A stretch of DNA of 64,000 bases from Planctomycetales bacterium (GTDB lineage: Bacteria > Planctomycetota > SZUA-567). Positions 38,659 to 47,497 of this stretch are shown here, one piece after another. Every line of letters starts with the position of its first letter. The stretch's first letter is position 1. The stretch covers positions 1 through 64,000 of the forward strand of contig BNUQ01000007.1 of the NCBI GenBank assembly GCA_025997475.1. The letters run 5' to 3'. Below the pieces are notes generated by a model. It was not told where the DNA came from and did no database searches. It saw only the letters and a list, made by a program, of their open reading frames with translations. The position numbers were made by a program, and so were the translations under genes.

Positions 38659-40011
38659 TCAATTCGTCGCCGCCATAAATTCCCGCAACCGCGCCGCGTA
38701 TAAATCAATGTCCGACCGGCGGTTTAATTCCGTGACGCTAATTAGCAAGCATTGCGCCAACTGCGGATACCAGCGTCCGAGCCGAATCCCCGGCTCGAAT
38801 TGGTGTCCGAACGCGCGAAACAAATCCATCACCGGTCGGTCTAACCGCAACACAAATTCGTTGAAATGCGCGCCGCCAAAGACCAACTCCGCCCCCGGCA
38901 CCGCGCCGAGTTGCGCCCGCGCATACGCGGCTTTTTGCAGGCACAATTCCGCCGTTTGCCGAAATCCGGTTTTGCCCATCACCGTCAAATACACCAGCGC
39001 CCGCAACGCGCACAGCGCCTGATTGGAGCAAATGTTACTGCCGGCGCGCTCGCGCTTGATGTGTTGTTCGCGGGCTTGCAAGGTCAACACAAAACCGCGC
39101 TCGCCCCGTCCGTCCGTCGTTTCGCCGACCAGCCGCCCCGGCAAGTGGCGCGTCAATTTTTCCGCGCAGGCGATATAGCCGCAAAACGGTCCGCCGTAAT
39201 TCAACGGCATCCCCAACGGTTGCGCGTCGCCGACCGCAATGTCCGCGCCGAAATCGCCGGGCGGCGTCAACACGCCGAAAGCCAGAGGATTGCCCGCGAC
39301 AATCAACAACGCGCCGTGTTGATGACAGGTCGCCGCCAACGCCGTCAGGTCGGCGACGCGCCCGAAAAAATCGGGATATTGCGCGATGACCGCCGCCGTT
39401 TGGTCGTTGACTCTTGCCGCGACGCTCGCCAAGCCCGCCGCCGCGTCGTTCGCGTAATCCCGGACGCGGTGCGTAAAAAATTTCCGGTCGCCGTGGCTAC
39501 GCAGAACTTCGCGATAGTGCGGATTAAGCGTCGTGTCGTAAATTATTTCGCGGCGTTTGGTAACGTTTTTCGCCATCACCGCCGCTTCGTAAATCGCCGT
39601 GCCGGCGTCATACAACGACGCATTCGCGACGGCGAGCCCCGTTACCCGCGCGATTGCCGTCTGAAACTCAAAAATCGCCTGCAACATCCCTTGGCTGATT
39701 TCCGGCTGATACGGCGTGTAAGCCGTGTAAAATTCGCTCCGCGCGCAAATTTCATCGACGACCGCCGGAATGTGGTGCCGATACGCGCCGCCGCCGATAA
39801 AGTAGTCGCCGTCGCGTTGCGGCGAATGATTTTGCGCCGCCAAGTCGTGCAAATGCTCGTTCAATTCCCACTCGCTAAGCGACGGCGGCAAATTCAGCGC
39901 CGGCGCGCGCAACGCCGACGGCACCGCGGCGAATAATTCGCCAATCGCCGAAACGCCGACCGCGCTCAACATCGAAGCGCGGTCGGCGGCAGTGTGAGGA
40001 ACGTAACTCAT
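38659..40011 (-). CDS. gcvPA: Glycine dehydrogenase (decarboxylating) subunit 1
   Basis: 450 residues, the N-terminal half of P-protein of the two-subunit type. It starts SYVPHTAADRASMLSAVG and has AYTPYQPEISQGMLQAIFEF near 94, GLAVANASLYDAGTAIYEA near 123 and QPLGMPLNYGGPFCGY near 255, all typical. The PLP-binding lysine belongs to subunit 2 (gcvPB), which is not in this window; nor is gcvT. With gcvH (next upstream, 150 bases away) it decarboxylates glycine and passes the aminomethyl group to lipoate. Confidence 0.94.
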   Translation of the reverse strand: MSYVPHTAADRASMLSAVGVSAIGELFAAVPSALRAPALNLPPSLSEWELNEHLHDLAAQNHSPQRDGDYFIGGGAYRHHIPAVVDEICARSEFYTAYTPYQPEISQGMLQAIFEFQTAIARVTGLAVANASLYDAGTAIYEAAVMAKNVTKRREIIYDTTLNPHYREVLRSHGDRKFFTHRVRDYANDAAAGLASVAARVNDQTAAVIAQYPDFFGRVADLTALAATCHQHGALLIVAGNPLAFGVLTPPGDFGADIAVGDAQPLGMPLNYGGPFCGYIACAEKLTRHLPGRLVGETTDGRGERGFVLTLQAREQHIKRERAGSNICSNQALCALRALVYLTVMGKTGFRQTAELCLQKAAYARAQLGAVPGAELVFGGAHFNEFVLRLDRPVMDLFRAFGHQFEPGIRLGRWYPQLAQCLLISVTELNRRSDIDLYAARLREFMAATN

Positions 40012-40049
40012 ATACTTGGCTGTCTTAATAAAATCGTCCGGTAATTTCT

Positions 40050-40169
40050 AAATTAAAAATTACAAATTAAAAATTACAAATACTGGATTGAACTTAAAAA
40101 ATTGCGCGAAGCGAATTTTGAGCCTCAAACTCCGTCATTTTTAATTTTTAATTCTTAATTTTTAATTGT
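40050..40169. repeat. Inverted heptad-arm element between gcvH and gcvPA
   Basis: Arms AATTAAA/AATTACA and TTTTTAA/TTCTTAA around a centre with TTGCGCGAAGCGAATTTTGA. Its right end supplies the last Asn codon and TAA of gcvH. Confidence 0.85.
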
Positions 40170-40557
40170 CTTTTTCCGCCGGTAAAAATTCGCGATACTT
40201 TTCGGCGCTTAATAAATTTTGGGTTTCCGCAACGTTTGCGACCGATACTTTGAAGAGCCAGCCCGCGCCGTAAGGGTCGGAATTAACCGCGCCCGGATTG
40301 TCGTCAAGCGTTTGATTAACGGCGGCGACGATGCCGCCGAGCGGCGCATACACCGGACTGGACGCCTTGACCGACTCGACCGCGCCGGCTTCGCCGTTTT
40401 GGGCGACGGTCGCGCCGACGGACGGCAATTCGACGAAAGTGATGTCGCCGAGTTCGTCCTGCGCGTGGTCGGTAATGCCCACGGTGGCGACGCCGTCTTT
40501 GACCGCCACCCACTCGTGTTCGCGCGTATAAAGTAAATCGTTCGGAATTTTACTCAT
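40162..40557 (-). CDS. gcvH: Glycine cleavage system H protein
   Basis: 131 residues from the Met of MSKIPNDLLYTREHEWV. The lipoyl lysine lies in GAVESVKASSPVYAP near residue 64, and LDDNPGAVNSDPYGAGW near 86 matches the family. It shuttles the aminomethyl group and reducing equivalents between P-, T- and L-proteins. No strong Shine-Dalgarno is visible. The upstream region has a TATAAT-like palindrome near 40667-40680 that could be part of its promoter. The final codons (Asp-Asn-stop) overlap a repeat element. Confidence 0.95.
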   Translation of the reverse strand: MSKIPNDLLYTREHEWVAVKDGVATVGITDHAQDELGDITFVELPSVGATVAQNGEAGAVESVKASSPVYAPLGGIVAAVNQTLDDNPGAVNSDPYGAGWLFKVSVANVAETQNLLSAEKYREFLPAEKDN

Positions 40558-40847
40558 CGTCAAGACCGGTTATCGCCGCTACGGATAAATGCCGGCACGG
40601 CGCGGATAAATGCCGCTTCGGATAAATTTTTTCGTATTGTCGAGCGGTGCGGTATAATTATACCCAACCACCTCCACTATCAACAAACGAAACGCGAGAT
40701 TGTAAGGTAAATTCCCGGCTTGGCAAGACGCGATTACGAGGCGACCATAAGCGTCGCCCTTCGCGCAATAGACCGCCTTAAAAGCGCGGCGGGCGATTTT
40801 TAAGCGGGTTGACTTTTTAAGATTTTTAATCTACTCAAGAATCATTA

Positions 40848-41006
40848 GACCTGTTCTAAACCTACGAGTGAGCAAATTTTCGTGTCTAATTTTTCGTTTC
40901 GCCAGGAAAAATGACGAAGCAATACCGAGCGTATTGCAAGGAATTTTGACGCGGCGGAACGGAAAATTAGCCGAAAATTTGCCGCGAATTGGTTGTCGAA
41001 CAGGTC
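40848..41006. mobile_element. 159-bp MITE-like element, copy 3
   Basis: Ends GACCTGTTC / GAACAGGTC with TA on both flanks; interior nearly the same as copies 1 and 2. It ends 34 bases before cbiQ, so its outward end may sit in the cbiQ leader. The rest of 40558-40847 is non-coding, with three CGGCATTTATCCG-like units near 40590-40630. Confidence 0.87.
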
Positions 41007-41039
41007 TATTAAACCCCTTACACGCTCACCAGAGGCAAA

Positions 41040-41816
41040 ATGTCCCTCTCCCGCGTCGTTAATAATTTTGACCAACTCGACCGCCTGGCGCTCGGCGTTT
41101 CGACGGTGCATCGGTTGCATCCGCTCGTTAAAATGCTGACGACTTTTTTTTACCTCGTCGCGGTGGTGTCGTTGCCGTCGTCCGCGCTGACCGCGCTCGC
41201 ATTGTTCGCCGCGTATCCGCTCGCGGCGATGACGTTGTCGCAAACACCGTGGCGACCGTTGCTCGCGCGCCTGGCGTTGGCGATGCCGTTTTCGCTGATG
41301 GGCGGTCTCGGCAACGTCTGGGTCAATCAACAGACCGCGTTTTATTGCGGCGACTGGGTAATCACGCAGGGCGAAATTTCGTTAGTGTCGATTATGCTGA
41401 AAACCGCGCTGACCGTGCTCGCGGTGTTGATTTTGATGGCGACGACGCCGTTTGTCGCGCTCTGCGCCCAGTTGGAAAAATTGCGCGTGCCGAAAATCGT
41501 CCGTCTGCAATTGGCGATGACCTATCGCTATATCGCGACGCTGTTGGACGAGGCGGCGACGATGACGATTGCGTATCGCCTGCGCGCGCCGCGCCAGAAA
41601 AATATCCGCTGGCGCGACATCGGCAGTTTTTTAGGGCAACTATTGGCGCGAAGCATCGACCGCGCCGAACGAGTTTATCAAGCGATGCAATGCCGCGGCT
41701 TTAACGGCGAATATCCCGCGCCGCGCCCTGCCCCGCCGCGCGCGCGCGACTATCTTTATTTGACGCTTTTTACCGTCGCGCTGTTGGCGGGACGCTGGTT
41801 AGAGTTCAGAGTTTAG
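41040..41816 (+). CDS. cbiQ: ECF transporter T component, CbiQ type
   Basis: 258-residue inner-membrane protein with AGAGG before the start. Five or so membrane segments (for example LTTFFYLVAVVSLPSSALTA near 33 and LKTALTVLAVLILMATTPFV near 120). QLAMTYRYIATLLDEA and YRLRAPRQ near 175, and RAERVYQAMQCRGFNGEY near 207 are the coupling-helix signatures that contact the ATPase. It belongs to cobalt/nickel ECF importers, but cbiM, cbiN and cbiO are not here. The last residues LEFRV are encoded by an AGAGTTC repeat, so the C-terminus is replaced. Confidence 0.88.
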   Translation: MSLSRVVNNFDQLDRLALGVSTVHRLHPLVKMLTTFFYLVAVVSLPSSALTALALFAAYPLAAMTLSQTPWRPLLARLALAMPFSLMGGLGNVWVNQQTAFYCGDWVITQGEISLVSIMLKTALTVLAVLILMATTPFVALCAQLEKLRVPKIVRLQLAMTYRYIATLLDEAATMTIAYRLRAPRQKNIRWRDIGSFLGQLLARSIDRAERVYQAMQCRGFNGEYPAPRPAPPRARDYLYLTLFTVALLAGRWLEFRV

Positions 41817-41908
41817 AGTTCAGAGATGAGCAATGGAATTACTTTCAAAGCACGCGAAGCGCAACCATTACTAAACTCTGAACTTTCAACTTTCAACTTT
41901 CAACTTTT
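41799..41908. repeat. Inverted heptad-arm element (AGAGTTT class) on the cbiQ 3' end
   Basis: AGAGTTC/AGAGTTT units, a centre with CACGCGAAGCGCAACC, then CTAAACT and CTTTCAA units. The first units contain the last codons and the TAG of cbiQ; the other end lies 48 bases before ffh. Confidence 0.87.
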
Positions 41909-41956
41909 CCCCTACAATCCCGCGCCGCTCCCGTCAGCAACCAATGAGTAAAAAAT

Positions 41957-43468
41957 ATGTTTGAATCGCTTACCGACAAAATGACCGGCGTTTTTCGGAC
42001 GCTCGCCGGCACCGCCAAAATCAGCGAAAGCAACGTCGAAGAAGCCGCCCGCCAAGTCCGCCTCGCCCTCCTCGAAGCCGACGTGTCGCTCGCCGTCGTC
42101 AAAGGATTCGTCGAGCGCGTCAAAAACGAAGCGCTCGGCGAAAAAGTGTTGAACGCCGTCAAGCCGGGCGAGCAGTTCGTCAAAATTGTCCACGACGAAT
42201 TGGTCGCCTTGCTCGGCGGCGAACGCGACGGCGTCCGCTGGCAGGAAACCGCGCCGACTATCGTGATGCTCTGCGGTCTGCAAGGCGCGGGCAAAACCAC
42301 CGCCGCCGGCAAATTGGCGCGCCGCTGGCAAGCCGAAGGCAAAAAACCGCTCCTCGTCGCCGCCGACGTGCAACGCCCCGCCGCCATCGAACAATTGAAA
42401 ATTTTGGGCGCGCAAATCAACGCGCCGGTGCATTTTCAAGCGGGCGGCAATCCGGTCGCCATCTGCCGCGAAGCCCTCGCCGTCGCGCGGGAAAATAATC
42501 ACGACGTTATCATCCTTGACACCGCCGGTCGGTTGCACGTGGACGACGCGTTGATGACCGAATTGGAAAACATCGCGTCCGCGACCAATCCCGCCGAAAT
42601 TTTATTTATCTGCGACGCGATGATTGGGCAAAGCGCGGTCGATACGGCGTTGGAATTTAAGAAACGCCTCGCGCTCACCGGCGCCGTAATGACGAAACTC
42701 GACTCCGACGCGCGCGGCGGCGCGGCGCTGTCGTTGCGGGCGCTCACCGGCGTCGGCATTAAATACGTTTCCGTCGGTGAGAAGTTGGACGCGATAGAAG
42801 AATTTCACCCCGACCGGATGGCGGGGCGCATCTTGGGCATGGGCGACGTGGTGTCGCTCGTGGAAAAAGCGCAACAGGTCATCGACGAGCGCGACGCCGA
42901 AAAAATGCGGGAGCGATTAGAAAAGAACGAATTTACCTTGGAAGATTTTCAGAAACAACTTGCGCAAATAAAAAAGTTGGGTAGCATCAAAGAATTGTTG
43001 AAATTGGTGCCGGGGATAGGCGGTAAAATCGCCGGACTCGACATCGACGAAGGGCGTTTTCGCAAGATTGAAGCCATTATCCAAAGTATGACCGTCGAGG
43101 AGCGGCGGCATCCCGAAATTCTGGGGCATAATCGTCTGCGCCGCATCGCGTTAGGTTCGGGACACCGCGACGCCAAAGGCGAGCCGTTCGTCAAGCCGGT
43201 GCGCGAATTGTTGGATATGTTCGGCAAAATGCGCAAGATGATTGGCAAAATGGGGAAAATGGGCTTGTTTTCCGCCGCCGGCGCGAGCGCCGATTTGTTA
43301 AAAAATGACGGCGAAAACGGCGACGCGCCGGTCGAGATGAGCGGAATGCCGCCAATTCCCGGAATGCGCCGCGCGTTAGGACAATCAAAACACGCCGGCA
43401 CCAAAGCGACGCGCGACGTAAAAAAAGAACGCAAAAAAGAAAAAGCGCGAAAAAAACATCGGCGGTAA
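41957..43468 (+). CDS. ffh: Signal recognition particle protein Ffh
   Basis: 503 residues. N domain 1-90 with ARQVRLALLEADVSLAVVKG; GTPase G1 GLQGAGKTTAAGKLA near 107, DVQRP near 137, G3 LDTAGRLHVDD near 188, and TKLDSDARGGAALS near 246; methionine-rich M domain from about 330 with many Met-Gly-Lys turns (MFGKMRKMIGKMGKMG) that binds SRP RNA and signal sequences. It targets nascent membrane proteins. The C-terminal tail is strongly basic (KKERKKEKARKKHRR). rpsP follows by 44 bases. Confidence 0.96.
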   Translation: MFESLTDKMTGVFRTLAGTAKISESNVEEAARQVRLALLEADVSLAVVKGFVERVKNEALGEKVLNAVKPGEQFVKIVHDELVALLGGERDGVRWQETAPTIVMLCGLQGAGKTTAAGKLARRWQAEGKKPLLVAADVQRPAAIEQLKILGAQINAPVHFQAGGNPVAICREALAVARENNHDVIILDTAGRLHVDDALMTELENIASATNPAEILFICDAMIGQSAVDTALEFKKRLALTGAVMTKLDSDARGGAALSLRALTGVGIKYVSVGEKLDAIEEFHPDRMAGRILGMGDVVSLVEKAQQVIDERDAEKMRERLEKNEFTLEDFQKQLAQIKKLGSIKELLKLVPGIGGKIAGLDIDEGRFRKIEAIIQSMTVEERRHPEILGHNRLRRIALGSGHRDAKGEPFVKPVRELLDMFGKMRKMIGKMGKMGLFSAAGASADLLKNDGENGDAPVEMSGMPPIPGMRRALGQSKHAGTKATRDVKKERKKEKARKKHRR

Positions 43469-43512
43469 AGACAATTTTTTTATCGGTAATTTTTAATCGC
43501 AGGAGAAACAGA

Positions 43513-43911
43513 ATGTCGGTCAGTATTCGTTTGAAACGTATGGGGCGGGTGCATCTGCCGTTTTACAACATTGCCGTTTTTCCGACGCTGGCGCGGCGGG
43601 ACGGTCAGCCGATTGAAGAATTGGGGCTGTTTAATCCGGCGCCGCGCGGCAAGCAAGAGGCGTTGCGACTTGACCTTGAACGGGCGAAGTATTGGTTGGC
43701 GCAAGGCGCGAAGCCGTCGGACACCGTGGCGAAAATTTTCCGCGACAACGGTCTAAAAGGCGACTTGTGGGCGAGTGCGCCGCGCAAAAAATCGAAATCC
43801 GCGCCGAAGAAGCGCGTCAAACCGGCGGCGGACGCGAAACCGCGCAAGCCGCGCACCGCGAACAGCAAATTAACCGCCGACCGCCAAAAGAAAGCCGGCG
43901 CGGCAAGTTAA
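43513..43911 (+). CDS. rpsP: 30S ribosomal protein S16
   Basis: 132 residues with AGGAG before the start. The conserved S16 core is residues 1-80 (VSIRLKRMGRVHLPFYNIAV, then LGLFNPAP and RAKYWLAQGAKPSDTV). A Lys/Ala-rich tail of about 45 residues extends it beyond the usual 80-90. It follows ffh as in many bacteria, but rimM, trmD and rplS do not follow: a terminator comes at once. Confidence 0.95.
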   Translation: MSVSIRLKRMGRVHLPFYNIAVFPTLARRDGQPIEELGLFNPAPRGKQEALRLDLERAKYWLAQGAKPSDTVAKIFRDNGLKGDLWASAPRKKSKSAPKKRVKPAADAKPRKPRTANSKLTADRQKKAGAAS

Positions 43912-43931
43912 GCGAAGCCATCATTCGGCGA

Positions 43932-43969
43932 CAAAAAAAGGCGACCGCGGCGCGGTCGCTTTTTTTTTG
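43932..43969 (+). terminator. Terminator after rpsP
   Basis: Perfect stem GCGACCGC / GCGGTCGC with a GCG-centred loop followed by nine T, 20 bases after the rpsP stop; seven A precede the stem so it may work both ways. Confidence 0.9.
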
Positions 43970-44002
43970 TTTGTTAAACGGCGCTCGGACGGCGATTAAA
44001 CA

Positions 44003-44299
44003 TTACGCCGGATGGGCGATTTGCATTATTTGCCGAAAAATCGCGTTAATTTGCGTTTGGTAACTCGCGCCGTCGCGCTCAAGCCACGCCGCGACATCGC
44101 GGTCAAGCGCGACCGCGACTTTCTTCCGGCGTCTTTCTTTGAGCAAATGCCGCCGTTCCCACGGCACAAAGGCGGAAAAATCTTTTTGCTCAGGAATATC
44201 CGAAAAGTCAATGTCCTCGTCTTTGAGACGGTCAACGCGCTCCCATTCTTCGTTGGTCGGCTTTGGGCAGTTTTCCGAGGTGTAGCGCACAATTGCCAT
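44003..44299 (-). CDS. brnA: BrnA-family antitoxin
   Basis: 98 residues. The N-terminal part has DEDIDFSDIPEQKDF near residue 28, the BrnA signature; the C-terminal part KKVAVALDRDVAAWLERDGA with YQTQINAIFRQIM is its ribbon-helix-helix DNA-binding domain. It overlaps the brnT gene end by 68 bases, so the two are translated together. The antitoxin frame is intact while its toxin partner is damaged. Confidence 0.9.
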   Translation of the reverse strand: MAIVRYTSENCPKPTNEEWERVDRLKDEDIDFSDIPEQKDFSAFVPWERRHLLKERRRKKVAVALDRDVAAWLERDGASYQTQINAIFRQIMQIAHPA

Positions 44300-44561
44300 A
44301 GTATTCTTCCTTTTCGCGGTGAGTGGCTTTTCGGGCAGAAATTATGCGAACCGTATCTTCGTCAATTTCCACTTCGCTGACAAACAAAATTCTTCCGACG
44401 GCACTACCGATAATGACATAACGGTCTTCGCTAACGCTATGCTCGTCGTCATCGCGCAAAACATGCAATGGGTCGTCAAACACCAAACGTGCCTGTTCAA
44501 AACTCACCTGAGGCTTCTTGATGTTGCTCCGGTTTTTGCGCTCGTCCCATTAAAAATTCAT
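44232..44561 (-). pseudogene. brnT: BrnT toxin gene with a stop at codon 4
   Basis: From ATG 44561, with GAGG upstream, the frame reads Met-Asn-Phe-stop-WDERKNRSNIKK, where family members have MNFEWDE-type starts, so a single GAA to TAA change (44550-44552) explains it. Everything after is intact: VSFEQARLVFDDPLHV, DRYVIIG, ILFVSEVEIDEDTVRIISAR and KATHREKEEYY. Translation could restart at GTG 44507 to give a 91-residue protein lacking the first strand. The C-terminal part extends past the usual BrnT end into the brnA start. Probably non-functional RNase toxin. Confidence 0.8.
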
Positions 44562-44601
44562 CCGTCCATCCTCGAACTAAATTTTTATGCAACGCGGATT
44601 T

Positions 44602-45591
44602 TCACCCCGCGATTTCCCGTTTTTCGAACAGATACGCCGCGAGGAACAGCGTCGCCGCCAAGTATAGCGCGGCATACGCCGTGCAGTCCGCGACATACGT
44701 TAGCGGAATCGCCACTTCGTATTTCAGCGCTTCGCTGATCCACAACGCCTGCACCGCCGGCACGAGCATCCGCCCCGCCGCCAGCCATTCGCCGCCGTAG
44801 GTCGCGTAAAAATAATCCACCGTCAGCCCGCCGGCGAATAAGCCCAAACACAGCGCAAAATTCGCCGTCATTTTCAGGCGCGTGCTGAACGCCACCGCCA
44901 ACCCCGCCAACAGTAAAATCGCTTCCCACATCAACAGCGCCGCAAGCGCCACTTGCCAGTCATACGCGCCGAATTTGCCGCCGCCGAACGCCCATTGATA
45001 ATCCGGCGTTACAAACAGCAACGCCAAAAACACGCCGGATAAAATGCCGAAAAAAGTCAGCGAAAAACTGCCGACCCAACTTTTGCCGCTAAAATAATTG
45101 CGCCACGTCGCCGCCGCCAAGCCGCCGCCAATCGCCAGCATCGTCCCGCCGAAGGACGCATAATCAAAATTTTCATACGCCGCGACGTTCGCGCCGAAAC
45201 GCGCCGTCAACAAAATCAACATCGACCACGCCGCCACCGCCAGCGTTATCGCCGCCGCGACGCCGGCGAATTTGCCGGCGATAAACACGAGCCGTCCGAC
45301 CGCTTTGGTCAGCACCGTCAGCGCGGTTTTTTCTTCGATTTCGCGGTTAATCACGCCGGCGGCAATCAGCACCGCCAACCCCAAGCCGGCAATCAGCACG
45401 GTCGAAAGCCCCATTCCCGCGACCGCGCGTTGCGCCGACAAATGGTCGCCGGCGGCGAGCGTGTAAATGTGCGCGCCCGACAGCGGCGCCGCCAACACCA
45501 ACAGCGCGACGATAATCAACACCAAGCCGTAAGCCGGTTGGCGAACGGCTTCCCAAAAGGTGTTGGTGAGAATGGCGTAAAATTGGCGCAT
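44602..45591 (-). CDS. ABC-2 type transporter permease
   Basis: 329-residue membrane protein from the Met of MRQFYAILTNTFWEAVRQP. That start pattern (xxAIxxNTFxExxRxP) and the following TM segment are typical of ABC-2 permeases of PVC-group bacteria. At least six hydrophobic segments are seen: 20-42, 60-82, 112-130, 170-190, 205-225 and 300-320. REIEEKTALTVLTKAVGR near 88 is the usual cytoplasmic loop before TM3. No ATPase gene is adjacent, so the substrate is unknown. A heptad element lies directly upstream. Confidence 0.75.
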   Translation of the reverse strand: MRQFYAILTNTFWEAVRQPAYGLVLIIVALLVLAAPLSGAHIYTLAAGDHLSAQRAVAGMGLSTVLIAGLGLAVLIAAGVINREIEEKTALTVLTKAVGRLVFIAGKFAGVAAAITLAVAAWSMLILLTARFGANVAAYENFDYASFGGTMLAIGGGLAAATWRNYFSGKSWVGSFSLTFFGILSGVFLALLFVTPDYQWAFGGGKFGAYDWQVALAALLMWEAILLLAGLAVAFSTRLKMTANFALCLGLFAGGLTVDYFYATYGGEWLAAGRMLVPAVQALWISEALKYEVAIPLTYVADCTAYAALYLAATLFLAAYLFEKREIAG

Positions 45592-45600
45592 TTTGCCGGG

Positions 45601-45698
45601 GGCAGTGGGCAATGAGTAGTGAGCAATAGACGGTGGACGCGGGCGAATTTTGAAAATAAAAACTCCGCCGCCGTCCACGCTTCACCGCCCACTTCAAA
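45601..45698. repeat. Inverted heptad-arm element (CAGTGGA class)
   Basis: Left arm with CAGTGGGCAATGAGTAGTGA-like 7-bp units; centre GGGCGAATTTTGAAAATAAA; right arm the complement (CCGTCCACGCTTCACCGCCC). The same centre and arms occur at 52282-52363. It joins the permease start and the kinase 3' end. Confidence 0.82.
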
Positions 45699-45700
45699 CC

Positions 45701-47401
45701 TCAAAATTCGTTGCTGTTCAATTCGTAATCGTCTTCTATCGCTTGTCCCAACGGGTGCTTAAAGCCGACGTTTTTCTGCCGGTATTGGGCGATGAATTTT
45801 TTGAGGATGGCATCGACCAAATCGGGATTGAACGGCTTGGCTAAATGGTCGTCCATTCCCGCCGCGAGCGACTCTGCGCGGTCGCAGTCCCGCGCGTTGG
45901 CGGACAACGCGATAATCGGCAGACGGTCGCCTTGCGGCAATTTCCGAATCGCCCGCGTCGCGGCGTAGCCGTCCATCACCGGCATCGCCAAGTCCATTAA
46001 AATCGCGTCGTAAATTTTGTTTGCCGTCGCCGCCGAGCGGAATTTATCCACCGCCACTTCGCCGTCCTCCGCCGTGTCGATGGCATAATTCATACTCTCC
46101 AACGTGTCGCTCGCGACCATCATATTGACCTCGTTGTCGTCAACCAACAACAAGCGCCGCGCGGCGGACGCGACGGTCTCGGCATTGGTCGCGACCGACG
46201 TGTTGAGGCAAACGGTAAAGCGGAAAATTGCGCCGCCGTCCGGCGCGGCGACCGCTTCGATTTCGCCGTCCATCATTTCGATTAGCCGCCGACAAATCGA
46301 CAAGCCCAGCCCGATACCTCCGTATTTGCGCGTGCGCGAGGTGTCGGCTTGCGCGAACGGCTGGAAAATCACTTTCAATTGCTCCGGCGTAAAGCCGATG
46401 CCGGTGTCGCGCACGGTGAACTCATACACCGACGCCACCGCGCTACCGGATTTTTTCCGCACGGACAAGGTAATGCCGCCTTTTTCGGTGAATTTCAGCG
46501 CGTTGTCCAACAGCGTGCGCAAAATTTGCCGCAACCGCAATTCGTCGCCAATCACCGCCGCGGCGGCGTCTATTTCCACCTTCCACACCAACCCTTTATT
46601 CGCCGCCTGCGGGGCAAACTCGTCACGGATTTGCTCCACCAAAGCGCGTAGATTGAACGGCAAAAGGAGGACTTTCAGTTCGCCGTTTTCCAACTGCTTA
46701 ATGTCCAATAAATCGTCGATGAGGCGTATCAGCGAATTTGCCGAATCGGTAATGGACGCGAGATAGGACTGTTGCTGGGCGGTCAGCGCCGTCCCTTTCA
46801 ACAGCGTCAGCGTCCCGATGACGCCGTTCATCGGCGTGCGCAGTTCGTGGTTGATGTTGAGCAAAAATTCGTTTTTGATTTTGGAGTTTTTCTCGGCGGC
46901 GCGGCGAACGTCGCGCAGTTCCTGCTCGCGCAAGAGGAGCACCCGTTGTTTGGCGCGCAACGCCACGGACGCGGCTAATTGCAATTCTTGTTCATGCGCC
47001 TCCTGCGCGGCTAACATTTTTTTTGCCGGACGATTGTCGCGGTAATAACCGGCGATAAATTCCTGACCGGCGAGCGTCATTTTCGCCGGCGTGATTTCCA
47101 CCGGCAACAATTGTCCGTCGGCGAGGAGATGGGTAAATTCAAACGGCGCCGCGCCGCGCAAATGTTCGGTTAAGAAACTTGCCGAGTCGGCACCGTTCGG
47201 TTGCGTCGGCGGCGACAGTTCGTCGAAACGCCACCGCGCCGCGCAGTCGTCCGGCAATTGAAATAAATTCACCGCCGCCGGATTGCAGTGCGCGACCCGA
47301 TTTTCCGCGTCCCAAAGAACCACGCCGAGCGGCGTCTGGTCGATTACCGCGGCGATTTTCCAGTCGAAATCAACCAACCGAAGCGAATTGTTAGCAGTCA
47401 T
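45701..47401 (-). CDS. Hybrid sensor histidine kinase (PAS-HisKA-HATPase-REC), cytosolic
   Basis: About 566 residues from ATG 47401, which has GGGG at a suitable distance; earlier starts are possible. A PAS-like domain at 10-125 (LGVVLWDAENRVAHCNPAAV), a coiled coil 135-185, HisKA with FLLNINHELRTPMNGVIG near 180 (phospho-His), HATPase with LLDNALKFTEKGG, DTGIGFT and YGGIGLGLSICRR near 295-380, and a receiver from about 425 (LLLVDDNEVN, ILMDLAMPVMDGYAA with phospho-Asp, and SANA). No membrane segment, so it reads an internal signal. No response regulator gene is adjacent. The sequence after the receiver is a short basic/acidic tail. Confidence 0.93.
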   Translation of the reverse strand: MTANNSLRLVDFDWKIAAVIDQTPLGVVLWDAENRVAHCNPAAVNLFQLPDDCAARWRFDELSPPTQPNGADSASFLTEHLRGAAPFEFTHLLADGQLLPVEITPAKMTLAGQEFIAGYYRDNRPAKKMLAAQEAHEQELQLAASVALRAKQRVLLLREQELRDVRRAAEKNSKIKNEFLLNINHELRTPMNGVIGTLTLLKGTALTAQQQSYLASITDSANSLIRLIDDLLDIKQLENGELKVLLLPFNLRALVEQIRDEFAPQAANKGLVWKVEIDAAAAVIGDELRLRQILRTLLDNALKFTEKGGITLSVRKKSGSAVASVYEFTVRDTGIGFTPEQLKVIFQPFAQADTSRTRKYGGIGLGLSICRRLIEMMDGEIEAVAAPDGGAIFRFTVCLNTSVATNAETVASAARRLLLVDDNEVNMMVASDTLESMNYAIDTAEDGEVAVDKFRSAATANKIYDAILMDLAMPVMDGYAATRAIRKLPQGDRLPIIALSANARDCDRAESLAAGMDDHLAKPFNPDLVDAILKKFIAQYRQKNVGFKHPLGQAIEDDYELNSNEF

Positions 47402-47497
47402 CAGCAACATCCCCAATTTAAGAGTTGCGGCGCATTTTCGACAAAACGCGGAAATAAGGAATAGGGGAGTGGACGGCGAGCCGTGAACAGTAAAAGA

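Noticed and set aside
40558-40847. Glycine riboswitch before gcvH
   Set aside because: No recognisable aptamer core on the minus strand, only short CGGCATTTATCCG-like repeats.
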